From an uncultured Anaeroplasmataceae bacterium (lineage in GTDB: Bacteria > Bacillota_I > Bacilli_A > Acholeplasmatales > Anaeroplasmataceae): a DNA stretch of 64,000 bases. The stretch is taken from positions 1 to 64,000 of the forward strand of contig CAJTTN010000001.1 in assembly GCA_910579215.1 (NCBI GenBank), written 5' to 3'. The notes beneath the pieces are model-generated. The model worked only from the letters and a program-made list of their open reading frames with translations, was not told where the DNA came from and made no database searches. Numbering within the stretch: the stretch's first letter is position 1; every line of letters begins with the position of its first letter. Shown in pieces: positions 8,042-17,350 of the stretch. A program made the translations under genes and the position numbers.

Positions 8042-9136
8042 ATGTCGGAATTGATATTAAAAAATGTTAACAAAATATACCCTAATGGTGCACATGCTGT
8101 TCATGATTTTAATTTAAGTGTTAAAGATGGAGAATTTATTGTTCTAGTTGGACCTTCAGGCTGTGGAAAATCAACTACACTCCGTATGATTGCTGGTCTT
8201 GAAGGAATATCCTCAGGAGATATGCTCATAGATGGAGAACGAGTGAATTCACTTGCCCCAGTGGATCGAGATGTTGCCATGGTTTTTCAAAACTATGCAT
8301 TGTACTACAATATGAGCGTTTATGACAATATAGGTATTTCTTTGAAAATACGTCATGAACAAAAGGATGCAATTCATAAAAACGTTAAAGGTGCTGCTGA
8401 AAGATTTGCTTTATCAGAATACTTAAATCGTATGCCTGCAAATTTATCTGGAGGACAAAAACAAAGAGTTGCGTTAGGAAGAACAGTAGTTCGAGATCCT
8501 AAAATATTTTTAATGGATGAACCTTTGTCAAATTTAGATGCAAAGCTTCGAGAAAAGACAAGAGGCGAAATTGTAAAACTACAAAAAAGCTTAAATACAA
8601 CTACGATTTATGTTACACACGATCAGATAGAGGCTATGACCATGGCTGATAGAATTGTAGTTATGTCTATGGGATATGTCCAACAAATTGGTACGCCACT
8701 TGAGGTTTATAATTATCCTGCAAATTTATTTGTAGCTGGCTTTATTGGAATGCCAAATATGAATTTTATAGATGGTAAAATAGAAAATGGTTATTTTGTA
8801 TTTGAAGACTATAAAGTAAAGGTATTAGATAAAGATTTGAAAAAATTAGAGAACTATAATGGGAAAAATGTTAAGCTTGGAATTCGTCCTGAGCACATTG
8901 ATTGTGATGAAACTTTAATGAAGAAATACCCTACAGCAACCTTTGAATTACAGATAGATCATACGGAATTCTTAGGAAAGGAATATTATGTAGAGTGTTT
9001 GCTTAAAGAGGGTACAGTTCGAGCACGTATATCTAGCAGATATAATGTAAATGTTGATCGAATCAAAATTGTATTCAATATGGAAAAGGCTCACTTTTTC
9101 GATGCTGAAACAACAAATAGAATTGTGGAGGAATAG
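8042..9136 (+). CDS. ABC transporter ATPase of the MsmX/UgpC class
   Basis: The 364-residue protein carries Walker A GPSGCGKST (about residues 37-45), the Q-loop 'MVFQNYALY', signature LSGGQKQR, Walker B 'IFLMDEPLSNLDAKLR' and H-loop 'YVTHDQIEAM'. A C-terminal TOBE-like domain (about 235-364, with 'LGIRPEHI') follows. This class energises carbohydrate importers and can serve several of them. It supplies the motor for the permease pair encoded 4 kb upstream. ATG 8042 is chosen because AGGTGAT precedes it. The separation of the ATPase gene from its permeases by two membrane-protein genes is unusual. Confidence 0.93.
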   Translation: MSELILKNVNKIYPNGAHAVHDFNLSVKDGEFIVLVGPSGCGKSTTLRMIAGLEGISSGDMLIDGERVNSLAPVDRDVAMVFQNYALYYNMSVYDNIGISLKIRHEQKDAIHKNVKGAAERFALSEYLNRMPANLSGGQKQRVALGRTVVRDPKIFLMDEPLSNLDAKLREKTRGEIVKLQKSLNTTTIYVTHDQIEAMTMADRIVVMSMGYVQQIGTPLEVYNYPANLFVAGFIGMPNMNFIDGKIENGYFVFEDYKVKVLDKDLKKLENYNGKNVKLGIRPEHIDCDETLMKKYPTATFELQIDHTEFLGKEYYVECLLKEGTVRARISSRYNVNVDRIKIVFNMEKAHFFDAETTNRIVEE

Positions 9137-9139
9137 TAT

Positions 9140-9667
9140 ATGAAAGAGAAGATGAAATCCTTTTTTGCCAGTTTAGGGCACTTCTTTAAAAGAATATTCT
9201 TATCCTTTAAGGAAGGTCTTAAGCATGATCAAAAGCGTATTGCCAAATATGTGATTTGCTTTGCAGCTATTCTCCATTTGTTATTATCTAATACGCAAAT
9301 TCAGGCAATTAATAAACTATCAAATGAAATTTGTGGAATTTACATGTTTATGTTTGTTTTAATAGGCTTTGCTTGTTTATTCAATGCAATTCGTCTTAAA
9401 GAGCCAAGTCGAAAGAAAATTGTATTCCCTATTATCATGTTGATTTTAGTAATGGTATTTGGGGGATTATTAGTTTATGTTTATATTGATGCTTTAATGC
9501 ATCAAAGGAATTTATTAAAATCATTTGTTATTAATGGAATGATTTTATCAATTGTTATTATAGCCTTATATCTGTTTGGTTTAGTTGAAACCATAATCGC
9601 TCATGTTTCTTATTTAAAGAGTCAAAAAAAGGAAAAATTATCCAAAGAAACAAAAAGCCTAAAATGA
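9140..9667 (+). CDS. Four-helix membrane protein of unknown function
   Basis: The 175-residue protein has a basic amphipathic N-terminus (residues 1-32) followed by four hydrophobic segments (about 36-55, 66-84, 92-118 and 126-155) and a Lys/Glu-rich tail. The start follows GGAGG, 3 bp after the ATPase stop. No family is recognised. Same size class and topology as the products at 6655 and 9684, though I cannot show sequence homology by eye. Confidence 0.62.
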   Translation: MKEKMKSFFASLGHFFKRIFLSFKEGLKHDQKRIAKYVICFAAILHLLLSNTQIQAINKLSNEICGIYMFMFVLIGFACLFNAIRLKEPSRKKIVFPIIMLILVMVFGGLLVYVYIDALMHQRNLLKSFVINGMILSIVIIALYLFGLVETIIAHVSYLKSQKKEKLSKETKSLK

Positions 9668-9683
9668 AAAGGAACGTGAAATT

Positions 9684-10259
9684 ATGAAAGAAGAAATGAA
9701 TGTGCCAAGTCCAAATCAAAAAAAGAAGAACTTTTTATCTAAGATACCTGATGGTGTTAAGGTAGAGTTCTTTAGATGGTGGTTTGTAGGAGCGATTTGC
9801 TTTTTCATTGCTTGGGGGACTAATTTAGGAAATAAAGAGGATCCTTTTGATTTAATATTTGTTTTGGCACTTGTCATTTCTTTAGGTCATATGCTCATTT
9901 TTAATCCAATTGTATATGGAATGTTTGATATTAAACGTAATGGTAAAATAGTTAATAAAAAGATAAATGAGCGAAAAATATGGGAAGGCTCTTTGCTAAA
10001 AATGTTTGATTTTTTTCAATCCTTTGTGACAAGTCTACTAGTTTATGTGTCTTATATTTTAATTAATAGACTGATTTTAGAAGTGGCACATTTGGATGGT
10101 TCAAGATTGCCTTTTCCAGTAGAACCTTTTGGCTATGCAACTTTATTTTTGATTTTCTATCTTGCCATTTCTTTTATTGTTAACAAATCTATACTGCTTA
10201 TTTCTTTAATAAAAAGAAAGCATATACAAAAAAAGAATATGGAAAAAGAGGAAGAATAA
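9684..10259 (+). CDS. Four-helix membrane protein of unknown function
   Basis: The 191-residue protein has a charged N-terminus, about four hydrophobic segments (residues 30-47, 53-75, 105-130 and 150-178) and a Lys/Glu tail. It ends 1 bp before the first cytoplasmic lyase gene. It is the last of five uncharacterised membrane proteins in the uptake part of the operon. The position between importer and lyase genes suggests a role in uptake, but nothing in the sequence specifies it. Confidence 0.6.
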   Translation: MKEEMNVPSPNQKKKNFLSKIPDGVKVEFFRWWFVGAICFFIAWGTNLGNKEDPFDLIFVLALVISLGHMLIFNPIVYGMFDIKRNGKIVNKKINERKIWEGSLLKMFDFFQSFVTSLLVYVSYILINRLILEVAHLDGSRLPFPVEPFGYATLFLIFYLAISFIVNKSILLISLIKRKHIQKKNMEKEEE

Positions 10260-10260
10260 T

Positions 10261-12312
10261 ATGCGCGACTTATTTTTGATTAAAAATTTGCCTAAATTAA
10301 AGGAAGAAATAAAAACTACAAAAAGACTACAGTTTTATCATTTAATGGATCAATGTGACCGTTATGAGGTAATGCATGTACCAGTAGAACCTCCAAAGGA
10401 AAGTACAACATATTTTTGTCAGGCTATTATGAATTTTTCTTTGCTTTACATTTTAACGGAAGAAGATAAATATTTGCATCATGCATTACGATATATTCGA
10501 ATTGTATGTGGATATCCGTATTGGGGAAATGCTCATTTAGTAAATGTTGATTTGAGTGCTTCCTGGATTATGTTTGGCTTATCTACAGCTTATAACTGGT
10601 TATATGATGCTTTATCTTCCGAGGATAAGAAATTAATTTTGGATAAATTAATTTATCAATCAGACTTGATGTTTAAATATCGAAATGAGAATTTAAATAA
10701 GGGTTGGGCAACGAATTATTATCAAAATCATAATTGGATTAATATGACTGGACTTGCTTGCTGTGGATATGCAATTGAAAAAGAATACCCTAAGGCAAAA
10801 TTATATATAGAAGCTGCCAAAGAAAATTTTGCAAAAGTGTTTTCTTATTTGCCAGAGGACGGCTCTGATTATGAGGGAGTAACCTATTGGCGATATGGTG
10901 CTTTGTGGTTATTTATCTATGCAGATCTTCTAAAGGATAGAGAGAATATTGATTATTTTGAGCGTTGCGATTTTTTGAAAAATACTGTAGAATATCGCAT
11001 TTATCAATCTGCAAGTGAACTTCGAAAGCAAATGAATTTTGGAGATTGTCATGATAGATACTCTTCACACAGTGCAGCTATATACTATAAGACAGCAAAA
11101 GAGTATCACAATGGATATGCTCAAAAGCTAGGAAATATGGTATCAGGATATTTTCTTTATGAGGAACAATATCAAAGTAAATTGAAGCCTGGTATTTTGC
11201 CAGAGGCTTGGCTTGAGGTAATTTGGTTTGACCCTGAGATTAAAGAGGAGAATCTAAGTGATTTACCTCATGTTAAAAAATTTGATGATCTAGGATTGAT
11301 TTCCATTCGTACAGGCTTTCAAAAGGAGTCAACGGCATTTTCCTTTAAATGTGGGTATCCAGGTGGGAAAAAACAATTTTTAACAGCGTTAGATATTTAT
11401 GAAAAGGAAAATAAATGGATTCTTGCACTTTCTCATCATCATCCAGATAATTTATCCTATATTCTAACTAAGAATCATTCCTATATGGCAATAGATGATG
11501 GGTATAATAGAAATATTATGCCTACACATCATAACACTTTATTGGTGGATAGAAAATATAGTGAATCAGAGGACAAAAATGATATATATGTGGATAGCTT
11601 GAAAAAACGTGTAGAGAAGGATGTAACCTATCCTATGCGAAGCTATTATGGAGAAATGGAATATTTCCATACCAATGGCTCTATTACCATGTTTAAAGCT
11701 ACGAATACAAATATTTATCAATTAGATTTACAAATGACAAATGTTAGTAGAATGGTATTTACAGATCATTTAAAATTTATCGTATTTATAGATGATTTTG
11801 AAAGTGAGCTTCTCCATCAATATCAAAGTATTTTAAATACAGATGTAATGGCTAAAAAGCTTAATGAAAATAAGTTTTTAATCCGTAATGGATTAGAGGA
11901 AATGACTTATTATACATTTTCAGAAGAAGCACTTGCACATGAGCAATTTTTACAAACTGTATCTAGTGTGATGACGACGCAAGAGCCAGATAAAAAGTGT
12001 ATTGTTCATTTAAATACATTATTAACTGAAAATGTACAGCCTTCTAAAAAGCATAGACATATTGAGATTATTTCTTTTATTAAAAAAGAGATAGTTTATA
12101 AGGACCATGTTTTATCTATTGGAGATAAAAAGAAGCTATATTTAAAGCCAACAAAGGATATCCAATTTGATGGAGATTATGCTTATGTGGATTTAGAAAA
12201 TGGGAAGGCTGCTATTGCAAATGGAACTGCGCTTACCTATCGAGGACTGCAAATGAATAAAAAAACAAAACAATGTATGATATGGGGTGATAAGGATGCA
12301 ATACTTAAATAG
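10261..12312 (+). CDS. Heparinase II/III-fold polysaccharide lyase, cytoplasmic (oligouronate lyase)
   Basis: The 683-residue protein lacks a signal peptide. Residues about 1-330 form an alpha/alpha-toroid-like region with 'NHNWINMTGLACCGYA' (about 157) and 'DYEGVTYWRYG' (about 203-213), placing the Asn/His and Tyr expected at the catalytic site. Residues about 340-680 are a heparinase II/III-type beta-sandwich with 'HHHPDNLSYIL' (about 392-402). Families with this fold (PL12, 15, 17, 21) split acidic oligosaccharides by beta-elimination; PL15/PL17 members are exo-oligoalginate lyases. The absence of export signal and position behind an importer fit cleavage of imported oligomers. The exact PL family needs a profile search. 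Confidence 0.8.
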   Translation: MRDLFLIKNLPKLKEEIKTTKRLQFYHLMDQCDRYEVMHVPVEPPKESTTYFCQAIMNFSLLYILTEEDKYLHHALRYIRIVCGYPYWGNAHLVNVDLSASWIMFGLSTAYNWLYDALSSEDKKLILDKLIYQSDLMFKYRNENLNKGWATNYYQNHNWINMTGLACCGYAIEKEYPKAKLYIEAAKENFAKVFSYLPEDGSDYEGVTYWRYGALWLFIYADLLKDRENIDYFERCDFLKNTVEYRIYQSASELRKQMNFGDCHDRYSSHSAAIYYKTAKEYHNGYAQKLGNMVSGYFLYEEQYQSKLKPGILPEAWLEVIWFDPEIKEENLSDLPHVKKFDDLGLISIRTGFQKESTAFSFKCGYPGGKKQFLTALDIYEKENKWILALSHHHPDNLSYILTKNHSYMAIDDGYNRNIMPTHHNTLLVDRKYSESEDKNDIYVDSLKKRVEKDVTYPMRSYYGEMEYFHTNGSITMFKATNTNIYQLDLQMTNVSRMVFTDHLKFIVFIDDFESELLHQYQSILNTDVMAKKLNENKFLIRNGLEEMTYYTFSEEALAHEQFLQTVSSVMTTQEPDKKCIVHLNTLLTENVQPSKKHRHIEIISFIKKEIVYKDHVLSIGDKKKLYLKPTKDIQFDGDYAYVDLENGKAAIANGTALTYRGLQMNKKTKQCMIWGDKDAILK

Positions 12313-14191
12313 TAATTTTGTTAAGGCGATTGAAAAAAATGGAAATTATCAAGCAGCCATTTTGAAAATTCAAAAGGAAGTAGATGCTTTTGCTAAAGAC
12401 TTCAATGATGATCCTAAGAAAACAAGTGAATGGGGACATAGTTATTTTTGTGATTATGATGGTGGTAGATTAATATTTGATATTACAAAGCCACATACGC
12501 ATAAATGTTCTGTATGTGGAAAAGAATTTTCTAATGAATTATATGATGGTGTATGGGTTTACTTTTATAGAAACCAAGCGATACTGACTATATGGAAGGC
12601 TGCTGGCGTTTATGCCTATACAAAGAATAAAAAATATTTGGATATCATTAAAAGCATTATGGGCTTTTATGCAGAAAACTATACTAAATTTGTAATCCAT
12701 AACAAAGAGCGAGGTAGATTTGATTCTTATGAAACAATGAAATGGGGTTGTGGAAGAATTCTTCCGCAAGGTCTAAACGAATCCATTATAACAATTCGTA
12801 TGATTCAAGCCTTAGAATTAGTTAAGGATGATTTAGATCAAGCATTTTTAGACTTTGTGTATGAGCATTTATTCAAGGAAATTTATCATTTGTTGAAGCC
12901 ACAAGTAAATGCTATTCATAATATTCGTTGTTGGAACAATTGTGCAATTGGATTGATAGGACTTTTCTTCCAAGATAAGGAAATGATTGAATTTGCATTT
13001 GAGGGACCATTCAATATTAGAAAACAGATACAAGAAGGAGTAACCTCTGATGGCTTTTGGTATGAAGGCTCTATTCATTACAATTTCTTTACCTTAGAGG
13101 GAATTACACCTTTACTTCTTTTTAGTGAAATATATAACTATGATTTTGGAAAAGAAGAAAAAGAAATAATCAAAAAAATGTTTATCAATGCCTATCATTA
13201 TGCCTTTGATAATCAGTACTTTCCAAATCCAAATGATGGTTGGCCTAGTATCAACTTGAAAACATATAGTTACATTTATCATATGGCTGCCAAGGTATTT
13301 GGAGAGGATAGTGAAATTGGTAATCTTTTGAAGAATATAGAAAATTCTTCCTTGCCACGCACAACCTTACCATTATCAAAGCCTTATTATATAGATAATG
13401 AAATAGCTTATGAAAGATTGTTACTAAATACAGATTTTGATTTAAACCATTATACAAGGGTTGAGCATGAAACGAAGAACTTTCCTAAATCAAATTTTGC
13501 GATTCTTAGAGCTGGTGGTATGAATGCTTTCGTAAAATATGGTTTAAACGGACCATCTCACGCTCATCCTGATTTGATTAATTTAGAAATTATGTATAAG
13601 AATCACAGAATTAGCCGTGATTTATCTAATCCAGGCTATGTGGCAAGGCTTTGTAGTGAATGGCATAAAACCTCTCTTGCCCATAATACTGTGATTCGCA
13701 ATGGAGAGAATGTTTTATCTAGAGACCCAGGAGTCACTTTAGAATATGATTCAACTCATATTTTATGTGAAGCAGATAATACTTATCCAGGAGTTAATTA
13801 TGTTCGTGACGTGAAGATTACGCCAAACATTTTAGAGGATACCTTTATTGTACATGCAGAAGAGGAAGCAGTGTTTGATTATGTTTTCCATTTGGAATCT
13901 GAAATTCATTTAGAAAATGATTATGTTTCTGAACCAGCAGAGCTAGGCTTTAGCTCTAATGGCTATCAGCATGTCCTTGAAACACATCGTATTATTACAA
14001 AGAGTAAGGCTATTACCTTTACAGCAAAGGTAGATGAATTAAATATTCGAATTGTACTTTGTCTAAATAATAAAGAATTGTTCATCTTAAAAACCATGGA
14101 TAATCCCGTTAATATTACGCGTACAACTTTCCTTTTAAGAGAAAAAGGGAAAGAGGTAAAATATAATTTACGTTTAGAAATGGAGGAATAG
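12296..14191 (+). CDS. Second heparinase II/III-fold lyase, cytoplasmic (oligoalginate-lyase-like)
   Basis: The 631-residue protein has no signal peptide. It shows a putative zinc knuckle 'HTHKCSVCGKEF' near residue 70, a toroid region with 'HNIRCWNNCAIGLIG' (about 206-220) and 'GFWYEGSIHYNFF' (about 255), and the beta-sandwich zinc/catalytic motif 'GPSHAHPDLINLEI' (about 418). The pattern fits PL15/PL17-type exolyases. ATG 12296 is preferred over an in-frame GTG at 12287, which lies in the GGGGTG ribosome site. It overlaps the previous gene by 17 bp. Two divergent lyases of one fold side by side suggest different linkages or uronic acids (for example mannuronate versus guluronate or glucuronate). 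Confidence 0.82.
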   Translation: MQYLNSNFVKAIEKNGNYQAAILKIQKEVDAFAKDFNDDPKKTSEWGHSYFCDYDGGRLIFDITKPHTHKCSVCGKEFSNELYDGVWVYFYRNQAILTIWKAAGVYAYTKNKKYLDIIKSIMGFYAENYTKFVIHNKERGRFDSYETMKWGCGRILPQGLNESIITIRMIQALELVKDDLDQAFLDFVYEHLFKEIYHLLKPQVNAIHNIRCWNNCAIGLIGLFFQDKEMIEFAFEGPFNIRKQIQEGVTSDGFWYEGSIHYNFFTLEGITPLLLFSEIYNYDFGKEEKEIIKKMFINAYHYAFDNQYFPNPNDGWPSINLKTYSYIYHMAAKVFGEDSEIGNLLKNIENSSLPRTTLPLSKPYYIDNEIAYERLLLNTDFDLNHYTRVEHETKNFPKSNFAILRAGGMNAFVKYGLNGPSHAHPDLINLEIMYKNHRISRDLSNPGYVARLCSEWHKTSLAHNTVIRNGENVLSRDPGVTLEYDSTHILCEADNTYPGVNYVRDVKITPNILEDTFIVHAEEEAVFDYVFHLESEIHLENDYVSEPAELGFSSNGYQHVLETHRIITKSKAITFTAKVDELNIRIVLCLNNKELFILKTMDNPVNITRTTFLLREKGKEVKYNLRLEMEE

Positions 14192-14192
14192 A

Positions 14193-14531
14193 ATGGAAAA
14201 GATTCAGCATTATTTTTTGGATCAAGATTCTCAGTATGAAGAAGTTGATCCAGGGGTGTACCGAAAGGTTATTGCCCACCATGATGCCCTTATGATTTGT
14301 CATTTGCACTTTAAAAAGGGAGCAATAGGAAAGCTACATGAGCATTATCATGATCAATGTACCTATATACTTTCAGGCAAATTTGAATTTAACATAGGTG
14401 GCGAAAAAATGATATTAGGTCCGGGAGATTCCACCTATAAGGAACCTCACATTATTCATGGTGCTGTATGTTTAGAAGAAGGAGAATTATTAGATATCTT
14501 CGCACCAGAAAGAAAAGATTTTTTAAAATAG
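14193..14531 (+). CDS. kdgF: KdgF-type cupin (unsaturated uronate ring-opening enzyme)
   Basis: A single-domain cupin of 112 residues with the metal ligands in place: 'KLHEHYHDQCTYILSGKFEF' (His, His, Gln) at about 46-66 and a late His in 'EPHIIHG' near 87-89. KdgF converts 4,5-unsaturated galacturonate or mannuronate/guluronate into the linear 4-deoxy-5-keto form in pectin and alginate pathways. Its place between the lyases and the SDR reductase gives the expected order of steps. GGAGGA lies just before the start. Confidence 0.85.
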   Translation: MEKIQHYFLDQDSQYEEVDPGVYRKVIAHHDALMICHLHFKKGAIGKLHEHYHDQCTYILSGKFEFNIGGEKMILGPGDSTYKEPHIIHGAVCLEEGELLDIFAPERKDFLK

Positions 14532-14546
14532 AAAGGAATAGAAAAA

Positions 14547-15296
14547 ATGAAAAAAGTAGTTATTATTACTGGAGGAACTGGTGGAATTGGTTCCGCAATT
14601 GCAAGAGTATTAGGAAAGGCTGGCTGGTCTATTGCCTTAAATGGAATAGATGATGTTGCAGCTAAGTCTGTTATGGATGATTTAAAGGCATTAAATGTTG
14701 ATGCTAAATATTATCACTTTGATGTAACAAAGGAAGAGGAGGTTAATGCAGGTGTTGCCCAAATTGTTGCTGATTTTGGACAAGTTGATGCATTAATAAA
14801 TAACGCAGGTGGCTTAGGTGGTCGTTCTCGTTTTGAAACGATGACGACAGAATTCTATCGTAGTGTGCTTGCATTAAATCTAGATTCAGCATTCTTTATG
14901 TCTAGAGCATGTATTCCACATTTAAAGAATTCTTGTTGCCCATCTATTGTTAATTTCTCATCTAACGCAGGTTGGAATGCAGGTGGACCTGGTGCTGGTG
15001 TATATGGTACCTCTAAGGCTGCTATTGTTGTATTTACGCGTGCATTAGCTAAGGATTTAGCTGAATATAAAATTCGTTGTAATGCAGTATCACCTGGTAC
15101 AATTGATACTCCATTCCATGATAATATTAAAAAGACAAATCCTGCCTTATTTGAATCATGGAAGAATAATATTTTAATGAAGAGATTTGGAGCACCTGAG
15201 GAGGTTGCAACTGTAGTAGAATTCTTATTGAGTGATAAGGCTTCCTTTATTACAGGAGAAGTTGTCCAAATTAATGGTGGACAGGATTTATTATAA
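14547..15296 (+). CDS. SDR-family reductase, DEH reductase / KduD type
   Basis: A classical short-chain dehydrogenase of 249 residues with TGGTGGIG (8-15), 'NNAGG', catalytic Ser in 'NFSSNAG' and YGTSK, and the ending 'ITGEVVQINGGQDLL'. The 'SPGTIDTPFHD' segment recalls reductases of 4-deoxy-5-keto-uronates (DEH) to 2-keto-3-deoxygluconate. Immediate linkage to kdgF supports this. No kduI isomerase gene is visible in the window, which argues mildly for the direct DEH-to-KDG route used in alginate or glucuronan pathways over the pectin route. Coenzyme preference is not determined. kdgK and kdgA are not in the window. Confidence 0.82.
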   Translation: MKKVVIITGGTGGIGSAIARVLGKAGWSIALNGIDDVAAKSVMDDLKALNVDAKYYHFDVTKEEEVNAGVAQIVADFGQVDALINNAGGLGGRSRFETMTTEFYRSVLALNLDSAFFMSRACIPHLKNSCCPSIVNFSSNAGWNAGGPGAGVYGTSKAAIVVFTRALAKDLAEYKIRCNAVSPGTIDTPFHDNIKKTNPALFESWKNNILMKRFGAPEEVATVVEFLLSDKASFITGEVVQINGGQDLL

Positions 15297-15297
15297 A

Positions 15298-16458
15298 ATG
15301 AATTACTTTAAAGAAGCTGTTTGCTTTGATCCTGTGAATTACTATCTTCTTTTAGAAAAAGAGGATTTGACAGAATTAAAACAAAAACTTTCCCCAAAGG
15401 ATATTCAAGAGATTGTTCAAAAATTGGAATCTATTCATGTTAATTATCGTCAAGAACAAATCAGTGTTGTAAATAAACCTACCCATTTTCTAGGTTTTGA
15501 TCCTAAGGATTATGTATCCTTGGCAACATATTATTGGCCTAATCCTAATACAAAGGACGGACTGCCTTATATTTCTAGAGATGGAGAGGCAAATCCTGAG
15601 GGAAAGAAATTTGATAAGGATAAGTTGCGACAATTGGCTTTTATTACCTATTATCAAGGCATATTATATTTTCTTACAGAGGATAAAAAATATTATTTAT
15701 CTTTAAAGGATAATTTAACCTATTTCTTCTTAGATGAAATAACAGGTATGAATCCAAATCTTAACCACGCCCAAATGATTCTAGGAAAAAATTTAGGACG
15801 AGGAATTGGAATTATCGATTTTACTGCAAATTTTACTTACCCTCTTCGTTTATTAAAGATACTAAATGATTTAGGATATATAGAAGAGGAATTCCATTCT
15901 GCATTAAAAAGCTGGATAGAAAAGCTTGCCTTATGGCTAGAGGAATCCCCTTTAGGCTTAGAAGAAAAATATGCTAGAAATAATCATGGTATATTTTATG
16001 ATTTGGGGCTTGCTACAATCTATGACTTTTTAGAAGAGGATAAAAAAATTTTACCTTTAATTTATCAGATGATAGAATTTCGTTTGGAAGAAGAAATTGC
16101 TTCGGATGGTAGTATGCCTAAAGAAACAGCTCGTACAAAGTCTAAAAACTATTCCTTAATGGCAATTAAGGGAGTATATGATTTTAATACGCTTATAAGA
16201 GAATATGGCTATGATTTATATCATCTAGAGGATTGGTATTATCGTAAGACGAATATAAATTTAAAGAAGTCCCTTGAATTTCTTTTAGATAGACTTGTCA
16301 CTAAAAAAGTCTCTTGGGAATTTGAACAAATTATTCCTTTTGATGAAGCAACCTTAATTCCTTTATTAGTGGAAAGTAGAAAACAATTTTTAAATATTCA
16401 TTTTGATATGATAAAAAAATTAACGATGAAATTCGATATTCTTAAGATGTTTTTATAG
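15298..16458 (+). CDS. PF05426 / PL38-like alginate or glucuronan lyase, cytoplasmic
   Basis: The 386-residue protein shows the 'YYWPNPNTKDGLPYISRDGE' motif (about 73-92), 'MNPNLNHAQMILG' (about 152) and 'YARNNHGIFYDLGLATI' (about 225-241), typical of the alginate_lyase (alpha/alpha toroid) family that includes PL38. The Asn-His pair and Tyr of the active site are present. There is no signal peptide, so it acts on imported oligomers. ATG 15298 follows the previous stop by one base; an upstream in-frame start at 15232 lies within the SDR gene. The ribosome site is weak, suggesting translational coupling. It ends the first operon. Confidence 0.8.
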   Translation: MNYFKEAVCFDPVNYYLLLEKEDLTELKQKLSPKDIQEIVQKLESIHVNYRQEQISVVNKPTHFLGFDPKDYVSLATYYWPNPNTKDGLPYISRDGEANPEGKKFDKDKLRQLAFITYYQGILYFLTEDKKYYLSLKDNLTYFFLDEITGMNPNLNHAQMILGKNLGRGIGIIDFTANFTYPLRLLKILNDLGYIEEEFHSALKSWIEKLALWLEESPLGLEEKYARNNHGIFYDLGLATIYDFLEEDKKILPLIYQMIEFRLEEEIASDGSMPKETARTKSKNYSLMAIKGVYDFNTLIREYGYDLYHLEDWYYRKTNINLKKSLEFLLDRLVTKKVSWEFEQIIPFDEATLIPLLVESRKQFLNIHFDMIKKLTMKFDILKMFL

Positions 16459-16476
16459 ATAAATTTTTACATAAAA

Positions 16477-16505
16477 TTGACTCTACTTTTATAATTTGTT
16501 ATAAT
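16477..16505 (+). promoter_or_regulatory. Promoter of the IclR regulator gene
   Basis: TTGACT (16477-16482), 17-bp spacer, TATAAT (16500-16505). No TTCG-N6-CGAA palindrome is seen here, so the regulator gene does not appear to share the operators of the two large operons. Confidence 0.7.
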
Positions 16506-16559
16506 ATTATATATAATTTTACATTTTTTGGATTTTAATTACGTGAGGTAGGGTTATTT

Positions 16560-17324
16560 ATGAATAGAACAATTAGAAGAACATTTGATATACTGAATTT
16601 CATTGCTACTGGGGATGGAGTTACATTAAAGGAGATTATTGATAACGTAAAAATGCCAAAAAGCAGTGCCTTTGATATTGTCCATTCCCTTTTAGAACTT
16701 AATTTTATTGAACCAAATTATTACAATGATAAAAAATACGAATTAGGAATTAATGCTTTTGCGTTAGGCCAAAAGTATACCCAAAAAAAATCTTTTGTAG
16801 ATATTTGTGCAAAGCATCTTATGCCTCTTGCAAATGAATTAGAGCGTACTACCTTTGTAGGCGTTAGAAATGGTGCTGAGGTTATATATGTATATAAATT
16901 TATGGGAGATGGAGCTAAGCTTGCTACATGTAGTGTAGGTAGCTCTCATCCTGTTTATACGACTGCTTTAGGGAAATCCCTACTTGCTTATTTAGATAGT
17001 GATACTCAGAAAGAAATTCTTGATACTATAAGCTTTGTTGAAAAGACAAGCAATACGATAAAGAATAAGGAATCCTTATTGGTTGACTTAAATGATACAA
17101 AAAAGCGTGGCTATTCTATAGATAATAAAGAAAATGAAAAGCTAATGATTTGTTATGGAGCACCTATTTTTGATGCTTCTAACAAGGTGATTGCAGCTGT
17201 TTCCTTTTCTGATATTAAGAATCCAGTTCTATCTGATGAGGAGATTGGGAGTAAAATAAGACAATGTGCACTAAGTATTTCAATTGAATTAGGTTATTCT
17301 GGTGGCCCTTTTTGGCAAGAATAA
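16560..17324 (+). CDS. IclR-family transcriptional regulator (KdgR-like position)
   Basis: The 254-residue protein has an N-terminal winged helix-turn-helix (residues 4-65, 'GVTLKEIIDNVKMPKSSAFD') and a C-terminal IclR effector domain (about 78-250, with 'VYTTALGKSLLAYL' and 'KKRGYSIDNKENE'). Several IclR proteins, among them KdgR, sense 2-keto-3-deoxygluconate or related acids and repress uronate genes. It sits between enzyme genes and surface lipoprotein genes and has its own promoter. The five TTCG-N6-CGAA sites upstream of 453/1988 and 22335 resemble the short palindromes that IclR proteins bind, so it is the best local candidate; this is inference. Confidence 0.88.
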   Translation: MNRTIRRTFDILNFIATGDGVTLKEIIDNVKMPKSSAFDIVHSLLELNFIEPNYYNDKKYELGINAFALGQKYTQKKSFVDICAKHLMPLANELERTTFVGVRNGAEVIYVYKFMGDGAKLATCSVGSSHPVYTTALGKSLLAYLDSDTQKEILDTISFVEKTSNTIKNKESLLVDLNDTKKRGYSIDNKENEKLMICYGAPIFDASNKVIAAVSFSDIKNPVLSDEEIGSKIRQCALSISIELGYSGGPFWQE

Positions 17325-17350
17325 TGTTTAGAAATATTTAGGAGAAATTT

